64,000 bases of DNA from Pigmentiphaga sp. NML030171 (GTDB lineage Bacteria; Pseudomonadota; Gammaproteobacteria; Burkholderiales; Burkholderiaceae_B). Shown here in pieces: positions 41,077 to 49,767 of the stretch (positions within the stretch are counted from its first letter, which is position 1; each line of letters opens with the position of its first letter). Under the pieces are notes generated by a model. That model was not told the DNA's origin, did no database searches, and saw only the letters and a program-made list of their open reading frames with translations. A program made the translations under genes and the position numbers. The DNA lies in the NCBI RefSeq assembly GCF_002188635.1, contig NZ_NINX01000007.1, forward strand, positions 1 through 64,000, read 5' to 3'.

Positions 41077-42042
41077 ATGGCCTTCATCCGGGTACTCGTC
41101 ATGCTTGGCGCATTGGCCGTGTTCAACCATGCCGCACAGGCCCAGGACTACCCGGACAGGCCCTTGCGCCTGGTCGTCCCGTTCTCGGCCGGCGGCGTCA
41201 CCGATCTGGTGGCGCGGATCTACGCCGGCGAACTGGGCAAGGGGCTGGGGCAGACGGTGGTGGTGGAGAACAAGACGGGCGCGGCCGGCGCGGTCGCCAT
41301 GGATGCGGTCAAGCAGGCGGCGCCGGACGGCTACACCCTGATGCTGGCGACGATAGGCACCCAGGCCCTCAACCCCGCGCTGCTGCCGAACCTGCGCTAT
41401 GCGCCGGGCGACCTGGACTACGTGACCATGCTGACCACCGTGCCGCAACTGCTGGTGGTGAACGCGAAGTCGCCGATACGCACGGTGGCCGAACTCGTGG
41501 ACCATGCGAAAAAGCATCCGGGCAAGCTGTCCTACGGTTCGTCGGGCATCGGTTCCGCGCCGCACCTGGCGGTCGAGATTTTCGCCTCGCGGGCCGGTTT
41601 CCGGGCCGTGCACGTGCCCTATCGGGGCAGTTCGCAATCGATCACGGACCTGATCGCGGGGCAGCTCGATTTCATGATCGATCCCGTGACGACGACCCTG
41701 CCGTACATCCATTCCGGGAAACTGCGGGCGCTGGCCGTATCGACGCCCCAGCGCCTGCCCGCGCTGCCGGACCTGCCGACCATCGCGGAGTCCGGATATG
41801 CCGACTATGACGTGGGCGTGTGGAACACCATCGCGGTGCTCAACGGTACGCCGCGCCCCATCGTCAAGCGCCTGGCCGCGGAATCGGCCCGTATCCTGGC
41901 TTCCGAGCCCGTACGCAAGCGGCTGCTGGAGGTGGGCGCGGTGCCCGTTCCGGCGTCGCCGGACGAGACCCGCGCGTTCGTGGAGCGGGAGCAGGCCAAG
42001 TACCTGCAGATCGTCCGCGATGCCAACCTGAAGGTGGAATAG
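41077..42042 (+). CDS. Bug-family periplasmic solute receptor
   Basis: A 321-residue Bug/TctC receptor. The signal peptide (about 1-22) ends AQA before QDYPDRPLRLVVPF. The pocket motifs SAGGVTDLVARI, VVENKTGAAGAVAM and HVPYRGSSQSITD are complete. It starts the catabolic series and ends 2 bases before the SDR gene, so it is co-transcribed with the enzymes and presumably imports or senses their carboxylate substrate. Confidence 0.92.
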   Translation: MAFIRVLVMLGALAVFNHAAQAQDYPDRPLRLVVPFSAGGVTDLVARIYAGELGKGLGQTVVVENKTGAAGAVAMDAVKQAAPDGYTLMLATIGTQALNPALLPNLRYAPGDLDYVTMLTTVPQLLVVNAKSPIRTVAELVDHAKKHPGKLSYGSSGIGSAPHLAVEIFASRAGFRAVHVPYRGSSQSITDLIAGQLDFMIDPVTTTLPYIHSGKLRALAVSTPQRLPALPDLPTIAESGYADYDVGVWNTIAVLNGTPRPIVKRLAAESARILASEPVRKRLLEVGAVPVPASPDETRAFVEREQAKYLQIVRDANLKVE

Positions 42043-42044
42043 GC

Positions 42045-42821
42045 ATGGATCTCGGTCTGCAAGGACGCCGTGCCCTGGTGTGCGCGGCCAGCAGCGGCCT
42101 CGGGCTGGCCTGCGCGCAGGCGCTGGCCGGCGAGGGCGTGGAGGTGGTCATCGTCGGAAGGGACCCGGCCCGGCTGGACGCCGCGGCGCGGCACATCGCC
42201 GGCACCGGCGCCAGGGCGGCGGTGACGACCGTCGTCGCCGATCTGTCGGATCCACGGGTATGCGGCGAGCTGCCGAGCCGCACCGGCGTTCCGGACATCC
42301 TCGTCACCAATGGCGGCGGGCCGCCGGTACGGCATGACGCGACCGGCATCGACGGCGCGCTGTGGGAATCGGCGATGAACGGCCTCTTCCATGGTCCCAG
42401 GGCATTGATCGGCGCTTGTGTGGACGGGATGCGTGCGCGGGGCTTCGGCCGCATCGTCAACATCTCTTCCGCCGCGGTGCTGAGTCCGCGCTCCGGATTC
42501 GCGCTGTCGGTGTCGCCCCGCGCGGCGCTCATCGCCTTCTGCGACCTGCTGGCGCGCGAGGTCGCGCCGTACGGCGTGACGGTGAACCATCTGCTGCCGC
42601 ACAGCATCGAGACACAAAGGCTGCGCGACAACCTGGCGGCCGAGGCCGCCAATCTGGGAATCGGCGCGGACGAGCTGCGCGCACGCCGCGTGGCCTCGAT
42701 TCCCGTGCGGCGAGCGGGCCGGCCACAGGAGCTCGGCGCCTATTGCGCATTCCTGTGCGGCGCGCAGGCAGGCTATGTGACGGGGCGCAGGCACGTCATC
42801 GACGGTGGGACCTATATCTGA
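42045..42821 (+). CDS. SDR-family protein lacking the catalytic tyrosine
   Basis: A 258-residue short-chain dehydrogenase/reductase. The cofactor segment LVCAASSGLGLACAQAL lies at 11-27, and the NNAG equivalent is TNGGG. NISS with the catalytic-type Ser at 141-142 is kept, but the YxxxK pair is replaced: ALSVSPRAAL puts L154 and R159 there. I recall other FabG-like SDRs with a similar LSxxxRxAL form, so it may be a specialised subgroup rather than a dead enzyme. It may still bind NAD(P). Its stop overlaps a possible ATG of the next gene. Role unknown, probably in the catabolic series. Confidence 0.85.
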   Translation: MDLGLQGRRALVCAASSGLGLACAQALAGEGVEVVIVGRDPARLDAAARHIAGTGARAAVTTVVADLSDPRVCGELPSRTGVPDILVTNGGGPPVRHDATGIDGALWESAMNGLFHGPRALIGACVDGMRARGFGRIVNISSAAVLSPRSGFALSVSPRAALIAFCDLLAREVAPYGVTVNHLLPHSIETQRLRDNLAAEAANLGIGADELRARRVASIPVRRAGRPQELGAYCAFLCGAQAGYVTGRRHVIDGGTYI

Positions 42822-42835
42822 TGGAGATGGAAACG

Positions 42836-44578
42836 ATGAACGACTCCGCGGCGGCATCGCCGAGCGGCGGCGAGCTGCTGGTGCGTTGCCTGATCGAGCA
42901 GCGGGTGGACCTGGCCTTCTGCGTGCCGGGCGAAAGCTACCTGGATGCGCTGGATGCCCTGTTCGAACAGCGCGGGCGGCTGCGCCTGATCGTGTGCCGC
43001 CACGAGGCGGCGGCCGCCAACATGGCCGAGGCCTACGGCAAGCTGACCGGCAAGCCGGGCGTGTGCTTCGTCACGCGCGGGCCTGGCGCCACGCATGCCA
43101 GCATCGCCGTGCATACCGCGCACGAGGACGAGACGCCGCTGGTGCTGTTCGTCGGGCAGGTCGCGCGCGGGCACATGGGCCGCGGTGCCTTCCAGGAGGT
43201 CGATTACCGCGCCATGTTCGGCGGCATGGCGAAATGGGTGGCCGAGGTGGATGATCCGGCCCGGCTGCCCGAGATCGTCGCTCGCGCCTTCCAGGTCGCG
43301 GCCGGCGGCCGGCCCGGTCCGGTCGTGCTGGCGCTGCCGGAGGATGTGCTGGAAGCGCGAACCCCCGCTCCCGTCGCGCCGTCGCGCGCGTGGTCGCGGC
43401 TCGGCATCGAACCGACGGCGGCCGCGCTGGCCCAGGTGCATGGCGAACTGGCGCGCGCCCGCAAGCCACTGCTGGTCGTGGGCGGCGGCGGGTGGAGCGC
43501 GCAGGCGTCCGAAGCCCTGGCCGACTTCGCGCGAACCCTGCGGCTGCCGGTCGTGGCCGAGTTCCGCTGCCAGGACTACCTGGACAATCGCCACGACAGC
43601 TATGCCGGCGACCTGGGGCTGTCGACCAATCCGGCGCTGGCGGCCCGCGTGCGCGACAGCGACCTGCTGCTGGTGCTGGGCGGCCGGTTGTCGGAAGCCT
43701 TGACCGGCGGCTATCGGCTGGTCGACGTGCCTCGGCCGCGCCAGCGGATGATCCATGTGCATGCCGACGTCGATGAGCTGGGCCGCGTCTACCAGGCCGA
43801 CGTCCTCGTGCCCGCGACGCCGGAGGCTTTCCTGCGTGCGGCGCTGGCGGCCCGCCAGCCGTCGCTCGCGGCGGATCCTTCATGGCAGGACTGGACGCGC
43901 GCGGCCCGGTCCGATTATCTGCGCTTCCTCGCGCCCACGCGGGAAGGTGGCACCGTCGACATGGCCCAGGTCGTGGCCACCCTGGACCAGGAACTCGCAC
44001 CCGATGCCATCGTGACCAACGGCGCGGGCAACTACACCACCTGGCTGCACCGGCACTACCGCTACAAGCATTTCCGCGGCCAGCTCGCGCCGCTGAACGG
44101 CGCCATGGGCTACGGCCTGCCCGCGGCCATCGCGGCCAAGATCCACGAGCCGCGGCGACAGGTCGTGTGCCTGGCGGGCGACGGCTGCTTCCTGATGAAC
44201 GTGCAGGAACTGGAGACGGCCGTCCGCTACAACGCCGCCATCGTCGTCGTGGTGGTGGCCAACGGCTCGTACGGCACGATCCGCGCCCACCAGGAGCGGC
44301 GCTTTCCCGGGCGGGTCTACGCGACCGACATCGGCAACCCCGATTTCGTGGCGCTGGCCCGCTCCTTCGGATTGTCCGCCGAGCGGGTCACGCGCCACGA
44401 GGACTTCGCGCCGGCGCTGCGGCGGGCGCTGGACGCGGGCGTGCCGAGCCTGATCGAGCTGCCCACCGAGATCGAACACCTCAGCGCCCAAAGCCGGCTG
44501 TCAGCCGTCCGCGATCGCGCGCTCGCCGCGGCGCGCCAGCATTCTTCCCAACCCCAGGTTCCAGGAACGCCAGCATGA
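42836..44578 (+). CDS. Thiamine-diphosphate-dependent enzyme (acetolactate synthase-like fold)
   Basis: A 580-residue ThDP enzyme of the acetolactate synthase/benzoylformate decarboxylase superfamily. The N-terminal PYR domain has E57 in CRHEAAAANMAEAYG, the Glu that activates ThDP, then FVTRGPGATHAS. The central domain has PLLVVGGGGWSA. The C-terminal PP domain has GDGCFLMNVQELETA and ANGSYGTI, which bind Mg-diphosphate. Decarboxylases or carboligases of 2-oxo acids share this fold; the reaction here is not assignable. ATG 42836 was chosen for its GGAG at 42823; ATG 42821 overlapping the SDR stop is also possible. The next gene overlaps by 4 bases. Confidence 0.9.
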   Translation: MNDSAAASPSGGELLVRCLIEQRVDLAFCVPGESYLDALDALFEQRGRLRLIVCRHEAAAANMAEAYGKLTGKPGVCFVTRGPGATHASIAVHTAHEDETPLVLFVGQVARGHMGRGAFQEVDYRAMFGGMAKWVAEVDDPARLPEIVARAFQVAAGGRPGPVVLALPEDVLEARTPAPVAPSRAWSRLGIEPTAAALAQVHGELARARKPLLVVGGGGWSAQASEALADFARTLRLPVVAEFRCQDYLDNRHDSYAGDLGLSTNPALAARVRDSDLLLVLGGRLSEALTGGYRLVDVPRPRQRMIHVHADVDELGRVYQADVLVPATPEAFLRAALAARQPSLAADPSWQDWTRAARSDYLRFLAPTREGGTVDMAQVVATLDQELAPDAIVTNGAGNYTTWLHRHYRYKHFRGQLAPLNGAMGYGLPAAIAAKIHEPRRQVVCLAGDGCFLMNVQELETAVRYNAAIVVVVVANGSYGTIRAHQERRFPGRVYATDIGNPDFVALARSFGLSAERVTRHEDFAPALRRALDAGVPSLIELPTEIEHLSAQSRLSAVRDRALAAARQHSSQPQVPGTPA

Positions 44579-45366
44579 TTCCCAATCCTCTCGTCAAGAA
44601 ACTCGCCGCTTCGCAGACCGTCCTGGGCGTCGCGGTGCGCCAGGCCCGCACCGTGGACATCGCGCGGATCATGAAGACCGCGGGCTACGATTTCCTGTTC
44701 ATCGACACGGAACACACCCCCGTGCCGGCCGACGTCGTGAGCCAGATCTGCCAGGCCGCCCTGGGTTCGGGTATCGCGCCCATCGTGCGCACGCCCAACC
44801 TCGAGCGCGTCCACGCCATCCACGCGCTGGACAGCGGCGCGCAAGGCCTGGTGTTTCCCCACGTGGAGAACGCCGACGAGGCGCGGCACATCGTCGACAT
44901 CTGCCGCTATGCGCCGGCGGGCCACCGCTCCATGGCCTATGGCCTGCCGCACGTCGAGTTCGCCAGCCACGACCCTCGCGAGCTGATGGACTTCGTGAAC
45001 CGCGAAACGCTGATCGCCGTCATGCTGGAGACGCCCGAGGCCATCGAGCGCTGCGAGGAGATCGCGGCCGTGCCGGGCATAGACATCCTTCACGTGGGCA
45101 CGCAGGACCTGTCGGCCGAGATGGGCATCCCGGGCGAGGTGGGCGCGCCGGCCGTCGCGCAGGCCATCGAGCGGGTATCGCGCGCCTGCGCGGCCCATGG
45201 CAAGGTGCTGGGCGTGGGCGGGTGCTACGACCCCGAGTTCATCCGGCGCTACGTCACCCAGGCGCGAGCCCGGTTCTTCGTGGTCGGCAGCGACCTCGGC
45301 TACCTGCTGGGCGCCGCCCGCGCGCAGTCCGCCAAGGTGCGCGCGTCGCTGGAAACCCTGGGCTGA
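44575..45366 (+). CDS. HpcH/HpaI aldolase family protein
   Basis: A 263-residue class II aldolase-type TIM barrel. FIDTEHTP (E46, H47) holds the catalytic base region, VFPHVENADEAR the phosphate/carboxylate loop, and LETPEAIE plus GTQDLSAEMG the metal-binding Glu and Asp. Family members cleave 4-hydroxy-2-oxo acids such as 4-hydroxy-2-oxoheptanedioate to pyruvate or glyoxylate plus an aldehyde. It overlaps the ThDP enzyme gene (ATGA) and precedes an RraA-like gene by 6 bases. The downstream aldehyde dehydrogenase could oxidise the aldehyde formed. Confidence 0.92.
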   Translation: MIPNPLVKKLAASQTVLGVAVRQARTVDIARIMKTAGYDFLFIDTEHTPVPADVVSQICQAALGSGIAPIVRTPNLERVHAIHALDSGAQGLVFPHVENADEARHIVDICRYAPAGHRSMAYGLPHVEFASHDPRELMDFVNRETLIAVMLETPEAIERCEEIAAVPGIDILHVGTQDLSAEMGIPGEVGAPAVAQAIERVSRACAAHGKVLGVGGCYDPEFIRRYVTQARARFFVVGSDLGYLLGAARAQSAKVRASLETLG

Positions 45367-45372
45367 ACGGCC

Positions 45373-46065
45373 ATGGCCGAGGAGCAAACCATCATGCACG
45401 ACATCCACGAACGGCTCCGGTCCGCCGGCGCCAGCACCGTGTGCGCGGTACTGGACATGCTGGGCGCCACCGGCACCATCACCGGGCTGCCGGCCATCCG
45501 CCCCGGCGGATCGTTCGCGGGGCCGGCCTTCACCGTGCAGGCTTCGACGGGGCCGCTCGGCACTTACGACCCGGGCGATTTCGACATCGCGCAGTATGCG
45601 GACCAGGCCGGCGCGGGGCAGGTGATCGCGATCGACGCGGGCGGCGCGCGCGTCTCGCTGGCGGGGGGCATCGCGGCGCTGGCCAGCGCGCGGCGCGGCG
45701 TCGCCGCCTGGGTGGTCGACGGCGGCATGCGCGACGTGGACGAGCTGGGGGAAGCCGGCATTCCCATCCACGTACGCCATGGGGTGGCCGTCACCGGCCG
45801 CACCCGGGTCCGCATCGAACGGGTCAACGGTCCCATCGTCATCGATGGCGTTTCCGTCCAGCCCATGGACGTGCTGGTCGGCGATGCAAGCGGGATCGCC
45901 TGCGTGCCGGCGCGCCGGCTCGCTCAGGTGGCGGCCATGGCGGACTGGATCGCCGGCCGTGACCGGATCGCGGGCCGTCTGGTCCGGGAAGGGCTCTCGT
46001 TTTCCCGCGCCTTCAAGGAAGCGACCGCGGAGTACACGGCCTTGCATGGGCCACTGGAAAACTGA
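45373..46065 (+). CDS. RraA-family aldolase-like protein
   Basis: A 230-residue RraA-fold protein. GGMRDVDELGEAGIPIHVRH contains the Arg and Asp that, in 4-hydroxy-4-methyl-2-oxoglutarate aldolases of this fold, bind pyruvate and Mg2+; the N-terminal domain includes STVCAVLDMLGA. In catabolic operons this family usually acts as a pyruvate-forming retro-aldolase or oxaloacetate decarboxylase, rather than as the RNase E inhibitor first named RraA. It is the last gene of the tight block 41077-46065. A start at 45394 (MHDIHERL) is a second option. Confidence 0.88.
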   Translation: MAEEQTIMHDIHERLRSAGASTVCAVLDMLGATGTITGLPAIRPGGSFAGPAFTVQASTGPLGTYDPGDFDIAQYADQAGAGQVIAIDAGGARVSLAGGIAALASARRGVAAWVVDGGMRDVDELGEAGIPIHVRHGVAVTGRTRVRIERVNGPIVIDGVSVQPMDVLVGDASGIACVPARRLAQVAAMADWIAGRDRIAGRLVREGLSFSRAFKEATAEYTALHGPLEN

Positions 46066-46251
46066 GCCCGCTCAAACTTTTCACTGGCCGAAAACTCTCA
46101 AAACTCGCCTTGATGGCGCGGGACGCCGGGGTGCATCCTCTTTGGCGAGACGGCCTGAACGCCTGCCGCGCCCCGCGATACCAGCCAGGGTATTCCCCGT
46201 CTCCAGCGACGTGCCTCCGACGTGTCGGGCGCGCCTCGCCTGCATTCATCG

Positions 46252-46282
46252 AAAAAAAAGCGGAGCCCGCTTCCCGCGGGCT
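46252..46282 (-). terminator. Hairpin with T tract on the minus strand
   Basis: AGCCCGC and GCGGGCT form a 7-bp stem with a five-base loop, and eight consecutive A residues precede it on the plus strand. On the minus strand this is a stem followed, after four bases, by TTTTTTTT, a good intrinsic terminator. No minus-strand gene ends here. On the plus strand the same stem could still slow transcription between the two halves of the catabolic series. Confidence 0.45.
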
Positions 46283-46317
46283 TCTCGATACGCTGAACAC
46301 AGCACACGGAGACGACG

Positions 46318-47301
46318 ATGAAACCTTACGCATCCCCCCGCGCATGCGCCACGCTGGCCGCGCTGCTACTAGCCCTGCAGAGCGCCGCCGCGCAGGCGGA
46401 GGAATCCTGGCCCAGCAAGCCCGTCCGCGTGATCATGCCCTTCGCCGCCGGCGGCAGTTCCGACCTGGTCGGACGGCAGGTGGCGCAAAGCCTGAGCGCG
46501 CACTACGGCCAGCAGTTCGTGGCCGAGAACCGCGCGGGCGCCGGCGGCAACATCGGCGTCGATGCGGTGGCCAAGTCCGCGCCGGACGGCTATACCCTCG
46601 GCATCGGCACGTCCGGTCCGTTGGCCAACAACAAGTCGCTGTACCACCCCATGCCGTTCGACGCCGAGAAGGACCTGACGCCGATCGCGCTGGTCGGCGA
46701 GATCCCCGTCGTGATCGCGGTCAACCCGGCGGTGAAGGCCACTACCCTGGCCGAGTTCGTCGCCTTGAGCAAGTCGTCCGCCAATGCGGTGACGGTTTCC
46801 AATCCGGGCAACGGCACCATCGGCCACCTGGCCACCGAGTACCTGAGCATCCAGACCGGGGCGAAGCTCCAGCCGGTGCCGTACAAGGGCGATTCGCCGG
46901 CCATGGTGGATGCGATGAGCGGCTCGGTCTCGGCGGTCGTGGCACCGGTCACGTCACTGATTCCCAATATCCAGGCCAACAAGCTCAGGGCGCTGGCGGT
47001 GATGTCCAAGACGCGGTTCCCGGGCCTGCCCGACGTGCCCACGGCCAACGAGCAGGGCGTCAAGCTGGAAGCCACGGTATGGAGCGCCATGGTCGGGCCC
47101 GCCGGCCTGCCCAAGTCCATCGTCTCGTCGCTGAACGCCGAGATCAACAAGTACACGGCGTCGCCGGAAGGCAAGGCCAAGCTGAACTCGCTGGGCATGG
47201 TGCCGCTGTCGGGCACGCCCGAACAATTGCGCGAGCTGATGAGGAACGAGGCGACGAAGTGGCAGGAAGTCGTCAAGTCGGCACGGATCTCGATCGAATG
47301 A
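46318..47301 (+). CDS. Bug-family periplasmic solute receptor
   Basis: A 327-residue Bug/TctC receptor. The signal peptide (about 1-27) ends AQA before EESWPSKPVRVIMPF. The pocket motifs AAGGSSDLVGRQ, VAENRAGAGGNIG and PVPYKGDSPAMVD are present. It opens the second half of the catabolic series, 252 bases after the RraA-like gene, and its stop overlaps the aldehyde dehydrogenase start (ATGA). It is the second Bug gene in the series, so the two halves may handle different or successive substrates. Confidence 0.92.
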   Translation: MKPYASPRACATLAALLLALQSAAAQAEESWPSKPVRVIMPFAAGGSSDLVGRQVAQSLSAHYGQQFVAENRAGAGGNIGVDAVAKSAPDGYTLGIGTSGPLANNKSLYHPMPFDAEKDLTPIALVGEIPVVIAVNPAVKATTLAEFVALSKSSANAVTVSNPGNGTIGHLATEYLSIQTGAKLQPVPYKGDSPAMVDAMSGSVSAVVAPVTSLIPNIQANKLRALAVMSKTRFPGLPDVPTANEQGVKLEATVWSAMVGPAGLPKSIVSSLNAEINKYTASPEGKAKLNSLGMVPLSGTPEQLRELMRNEATKWQEVVKSARISIE

Positions 47302-48728
47302 CCATGAACACGCTGCAGTTCTATATCGACGGCGCCTGGGTGGATCCGGTGGCGCCGAGAAACCTGGAAGTCGTGAACCCGGCGACAGAGGAAAGCTTCG
47401 CGCGCATCAGCCTGGGGTCGCCCGAAGACGTGGAGCGGGCCGTGCGCGCTGCCCGGCGGGCGTTTCCGGCCTATGCCGCGACCAGCGTGCAGGAGCGCCT
47501 GGGGTGGCTGGAACGGATCGTCGCGGGCTTTCGCGCGCGGCTGCCGGAGCTGGCGCAGGCGATGACGATGGAGATGGGGGCGCCCATCACGTTCTCCACC
47601 GAACGCCAGGCCACCGTTGCGCTGTTCCACTTCGAAGAGGCGCTGCGCGTACTGGCCGGCTACCCGTTCGAGGAGCGCATGGGCAGCGGCATCGTCCGGC
47701 GCGAGCCCATCGGCGTCTGCGGACTGATCACGCCGTGGAACTGGCCGCTCAACCAGGTAGCCTCCAAGGTCGCGCCGGCGCTGGCCACCGGATGCACCGT
47801 CGTCCTCAAGCCCAGCGAGATCGCGCCGCTCAGTTCGCTGTTGTTCGCCCAGATCGTGCACGAGGCGGGCCTGCCGCCGGGTGTCTTCAACCTGGTCAAC
47901 GGCGACGGACCGACCGTGGGCGAGGCGATCGCCGCCCATCCCGCGATCGACATGGTGTCGTTCACCGGGTCCACGGGGGCGGGGGTGAGAGTCGCCAAGC
48001 TGGCGGCCGATACCGTCAAGCGCGTGGCGCAGGAACTGGGCGGCAAGTCCGCCAACATCATCCTGCCCGACGCCGACATCCGTGCCGCGGTGGTCGCGGG
48101 CGTGCATGCGTGCAACACGAACGCCGGCCAGAACTGCCAGTCGCCCACCCGCATGCTGGTCCCGCGCGATCGGCGCGACGAGGTGTTCGCGGCGGCACGC
48201 GACGCGGTGGCGGCGATACGCCTGGGCGATCCGATGGACCCGGCTTCCACGATGGGACCCCTGGTCAGCCAGGCGCAGTTCGACAAGGTCCAGCAATTGA
48301 TCCAGTCGGGCGTGGACGAGGGCGCCACCCTGGTGGCCGGGGGCGCCGGGCGTCCGCCCGGCCTCGAGCGCGGCTACTACGTGCGGCCCACGGTGTTCGG
48401 CGACGTGACGCCCGACATGCGGATCGCGCGCGAGGAGATCTTCGGCCCCGTGCTGTCCATCATGAGCTACGACGACGAGGACCAGGCCATCGCCATCGCC
48501 AACGATACGCCGTTCGGGCTGGCGGGGTTCGTGCAGTCGCCGGACCTGGAGCGGGCCCGGCGCGTGGCCAACGCGATCCGTGCCGGCCGCGTCTATCTGA
48601 ACGGCGCGCCATTCGATCGCAGCCTGCCCTTTGGCGGCTACAAGCAGTCCGGCAACGGACGCGAATTCGGGGTCTTCGGATTCGAGGAATATCTCGAGGT
48701 GAAGGCCATACTCGGCTACGGAAACTGA
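47298..48728 (+). CDS. NAD(P)-dependent aldehyde dehydrogenase
   Basis: A 476-residue aldehyde dehydrogenase. TPWNWP gives the oxyanion-hole Asn (N148), SFTGSTGAG the cofactor loop (221-229), QELGGKSANI the general-base Glu (E246) and NAGQNC the nucleophile C280. It oxidises an aldehyde to the acid; family members include those acting on betaine aldehyde and semialdehydes, but specificity is not readable. Two starts (47298, 47304) are close; the first overlaps the Bug stop. Likely to oxidise the aldehyde released by the aldolases upstream. Confidence 0.93.
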   Translation: MTMNTLQFYIDGAWVDPVAPRNLEVVNPATEESFARISLGSPEDVERAVRAARRAFPAYAATSVQERLGWLERIVAGFRARLPELAQAMTMEMGAPITFSTERQATVALFHFEEALRVLAGYPFEERMGSGIVRREPIGVCGLITPWNWPLNQVASKVAPALATGCTVVLKPSEIAPLSSLLFAQIVHEAGLPPGVFNLVNGDGPTVGEAIAAHPAIDMVSFTGSTGAGVRVAKLAADTVKRVAQELGGKSANIILPDADIRAAVVAGVHACNTNAGQNCQSPTRMLVPRDRRDEVFAAARDAVAAIRLGDPMDPASTMGPLVSQAQFDKVQQLIQSGVDEGATLVAGGAGRPPGLERGYYVRPTVFGDVTPDMRIAREEIFGPVLSIMSYDDEDQAIAIANDTPFGLAGFVQSPDLERARRVANAIRAGRVYLNGAPFDRSLPFGGYKQSGNGREFGVFGFEEYLEVKAILGYGN

Positions 48729-48731
48729 TTC

Positions 48732-49220
48732 ATGACGACTGCTGCAATGCATTCCGCCGCGAACGGCGGGGAGGCCCGCTGTTTCGAGGATTTCCAGGTG
48801 GGAGAGCGCTGGATTAGCGAGCCCACGGTGATCACCGAGGAAGAGATCATCGCCTTCGCCCGCGCCAATGATCCCCAACCCATGCACATGGACCCGGAAG
48901 CCGCGCGCGCAGGCCCTTTCGGCACGCTGATCGCGAGCGGCTGGCAGATCGCCGCGCTGTCGATGCGCGTATTCCTGCAGGCGGGCGGCTATGGCAAGAC
49001 CCCCATGGTGGGCATGGGCCTGGACGAATTGCGCTGGACGAAACCCGTGAAGGCCGGCGACACGCTGGTGGTCGAGCGCGAGGTCATCGAGACCGTGCGG
49101 TCGAAGTCGCGCCCCGGCATGGGCATGATCCGCACGCGCGTCACGGTGCGCAACCAGGACGGCGATGCCGTGATGTCGCTGGTGTCGCTCGGCAGGGTGC
49201 CGGCGCGCGCGCAGGCCTGA
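48732..49220 (+). CDS. MaoC-type hotdog dehydratase
   Basis: A 162-residue hotdog-fold protein of the MaoC/R-hydratase group. The hydratase signature is FARANDPQPMHMDPEAAR (about 38-55), with Asp and His of the catalytic dyad in NDPQPMH, then ASGWQIAALSM. Such enzymes hydrate enoyl-CoA to (R)-3-hydroxyacyl-CoA. Three bases separate it from the aldehyde dehydrogenase. A second MaoC gene follows across a palindromic spacer, and the two may form a heterodimer or act in sequence. Confidence 0.88.
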   Translation: MTTAAMHSAANGGEARCFEDFQVGERWISEPTVITEEEIIAFARANDPQPMHMDPEAARAGPFGTLIASGWQIAALSMRVFLQAGGYGKTPMVGMGLDELRWTKPVKAGDTLVVEREVIETVRSKSRPGMGMIRTRVTVRNQDGDAVMSLVSLGRVPARAQA

Positions 49221-49221
49221 C

Positions 49222-49284
49222 AGTTTGAAAAAGCCCCTTTGGGGGCAGCGCCGCGGAGCGGCAAGCGTGAGGGCATTTTTCAAG
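49222..49284. repeat. REP-like palindromic element between the two MaoC genes
   Basis: Outer arms TTTGAAAAAGCCC and GGGCATTTTTCAA enclose two inner hairpins, GCCCCTTTGGGGGC and GCCGCGGAGCGGC. The nested dyads fill almost the entire gap between the genes. From memory, similar sequences recur between genes of Bordetella and relatives; no second copy was seen in this window, so the repeat nature is unproven. Confidence 0.45.
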
Positions 49285-49293
49285 GGAGTCGTC

Positions 49294-49767
49294 ATGGTGG
49301 TTCTCGACCGTCCCGCCGATCTGAAGGCGTGGATAGGCAAGGAAATAGGGGTCAGCGAATGGCTGGCCATCGATCAGTCGCGCATCGACGATTTCGCCCG
49401 CATCTCGGGCGACGATCATTGGCTGCACGTGGACGTCGAGCGCGCTCGGCGCGAGATGCCGGATGGCAAGACCATCGCGCATGGTTTCATGACCTTGTCC
49501 TTCATTCCTTATCTGGTCCGCTCGGTCTATGCGATCACGCACCGGGGCCGCGGCCTGAACTACGGCACCAACCGGATCCGCTTCGTCAACCCGGTCCAGG
49601 TCGGCGACCGCATCCGCCTGCGCCAGCGCATCAAGGCGGTCGAGCGCGGCGAGGGGGGCGGGCAGGAAGGCGCCACGCGCGTGGTGTCGGACTGCACCAT
49701 CGAGATCGAAGGCAAGGAGCGCCCGGCGCTGGTCGCCGAGTTCCTGATGCTGGTCTATGACGAGTGA
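49294..49767 (+). CDS. MaoC-type hotdog dehydratase
   Basis: A 157-residue MaoC-family protein. FARISGDDHWLHVDVERAR (about 32-50) carries the hydratase-type Asp/His dyad, followed by AHGFMTLSFIP and NYGTNRIRFVNPVQVGDRIR. It is shorter than, and clearly different from, the MaoC protein just upstream. The start at 49294 has CAAGGGAG in front. Its last 11 bases overlap the acyl-CoA synthetase gene, so the two are translationally coupled. It would hydrate an unsaturated acyl-CoA. Confidence 0.9.
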   Translation: MVVLDRPADLKAWIGKEIGVSEWLAIDQSRIDDFARISGDDHWLHVDVERARREMPDGKTIAHGFMTLSFIPYLVRSVYAITHRGRGLNYGTNRIRFVNPVQVGDRIRLRQRIKAVERGEGGGQEGATRVVSDCTIEIEGKERPALVAEFLMLVYDE

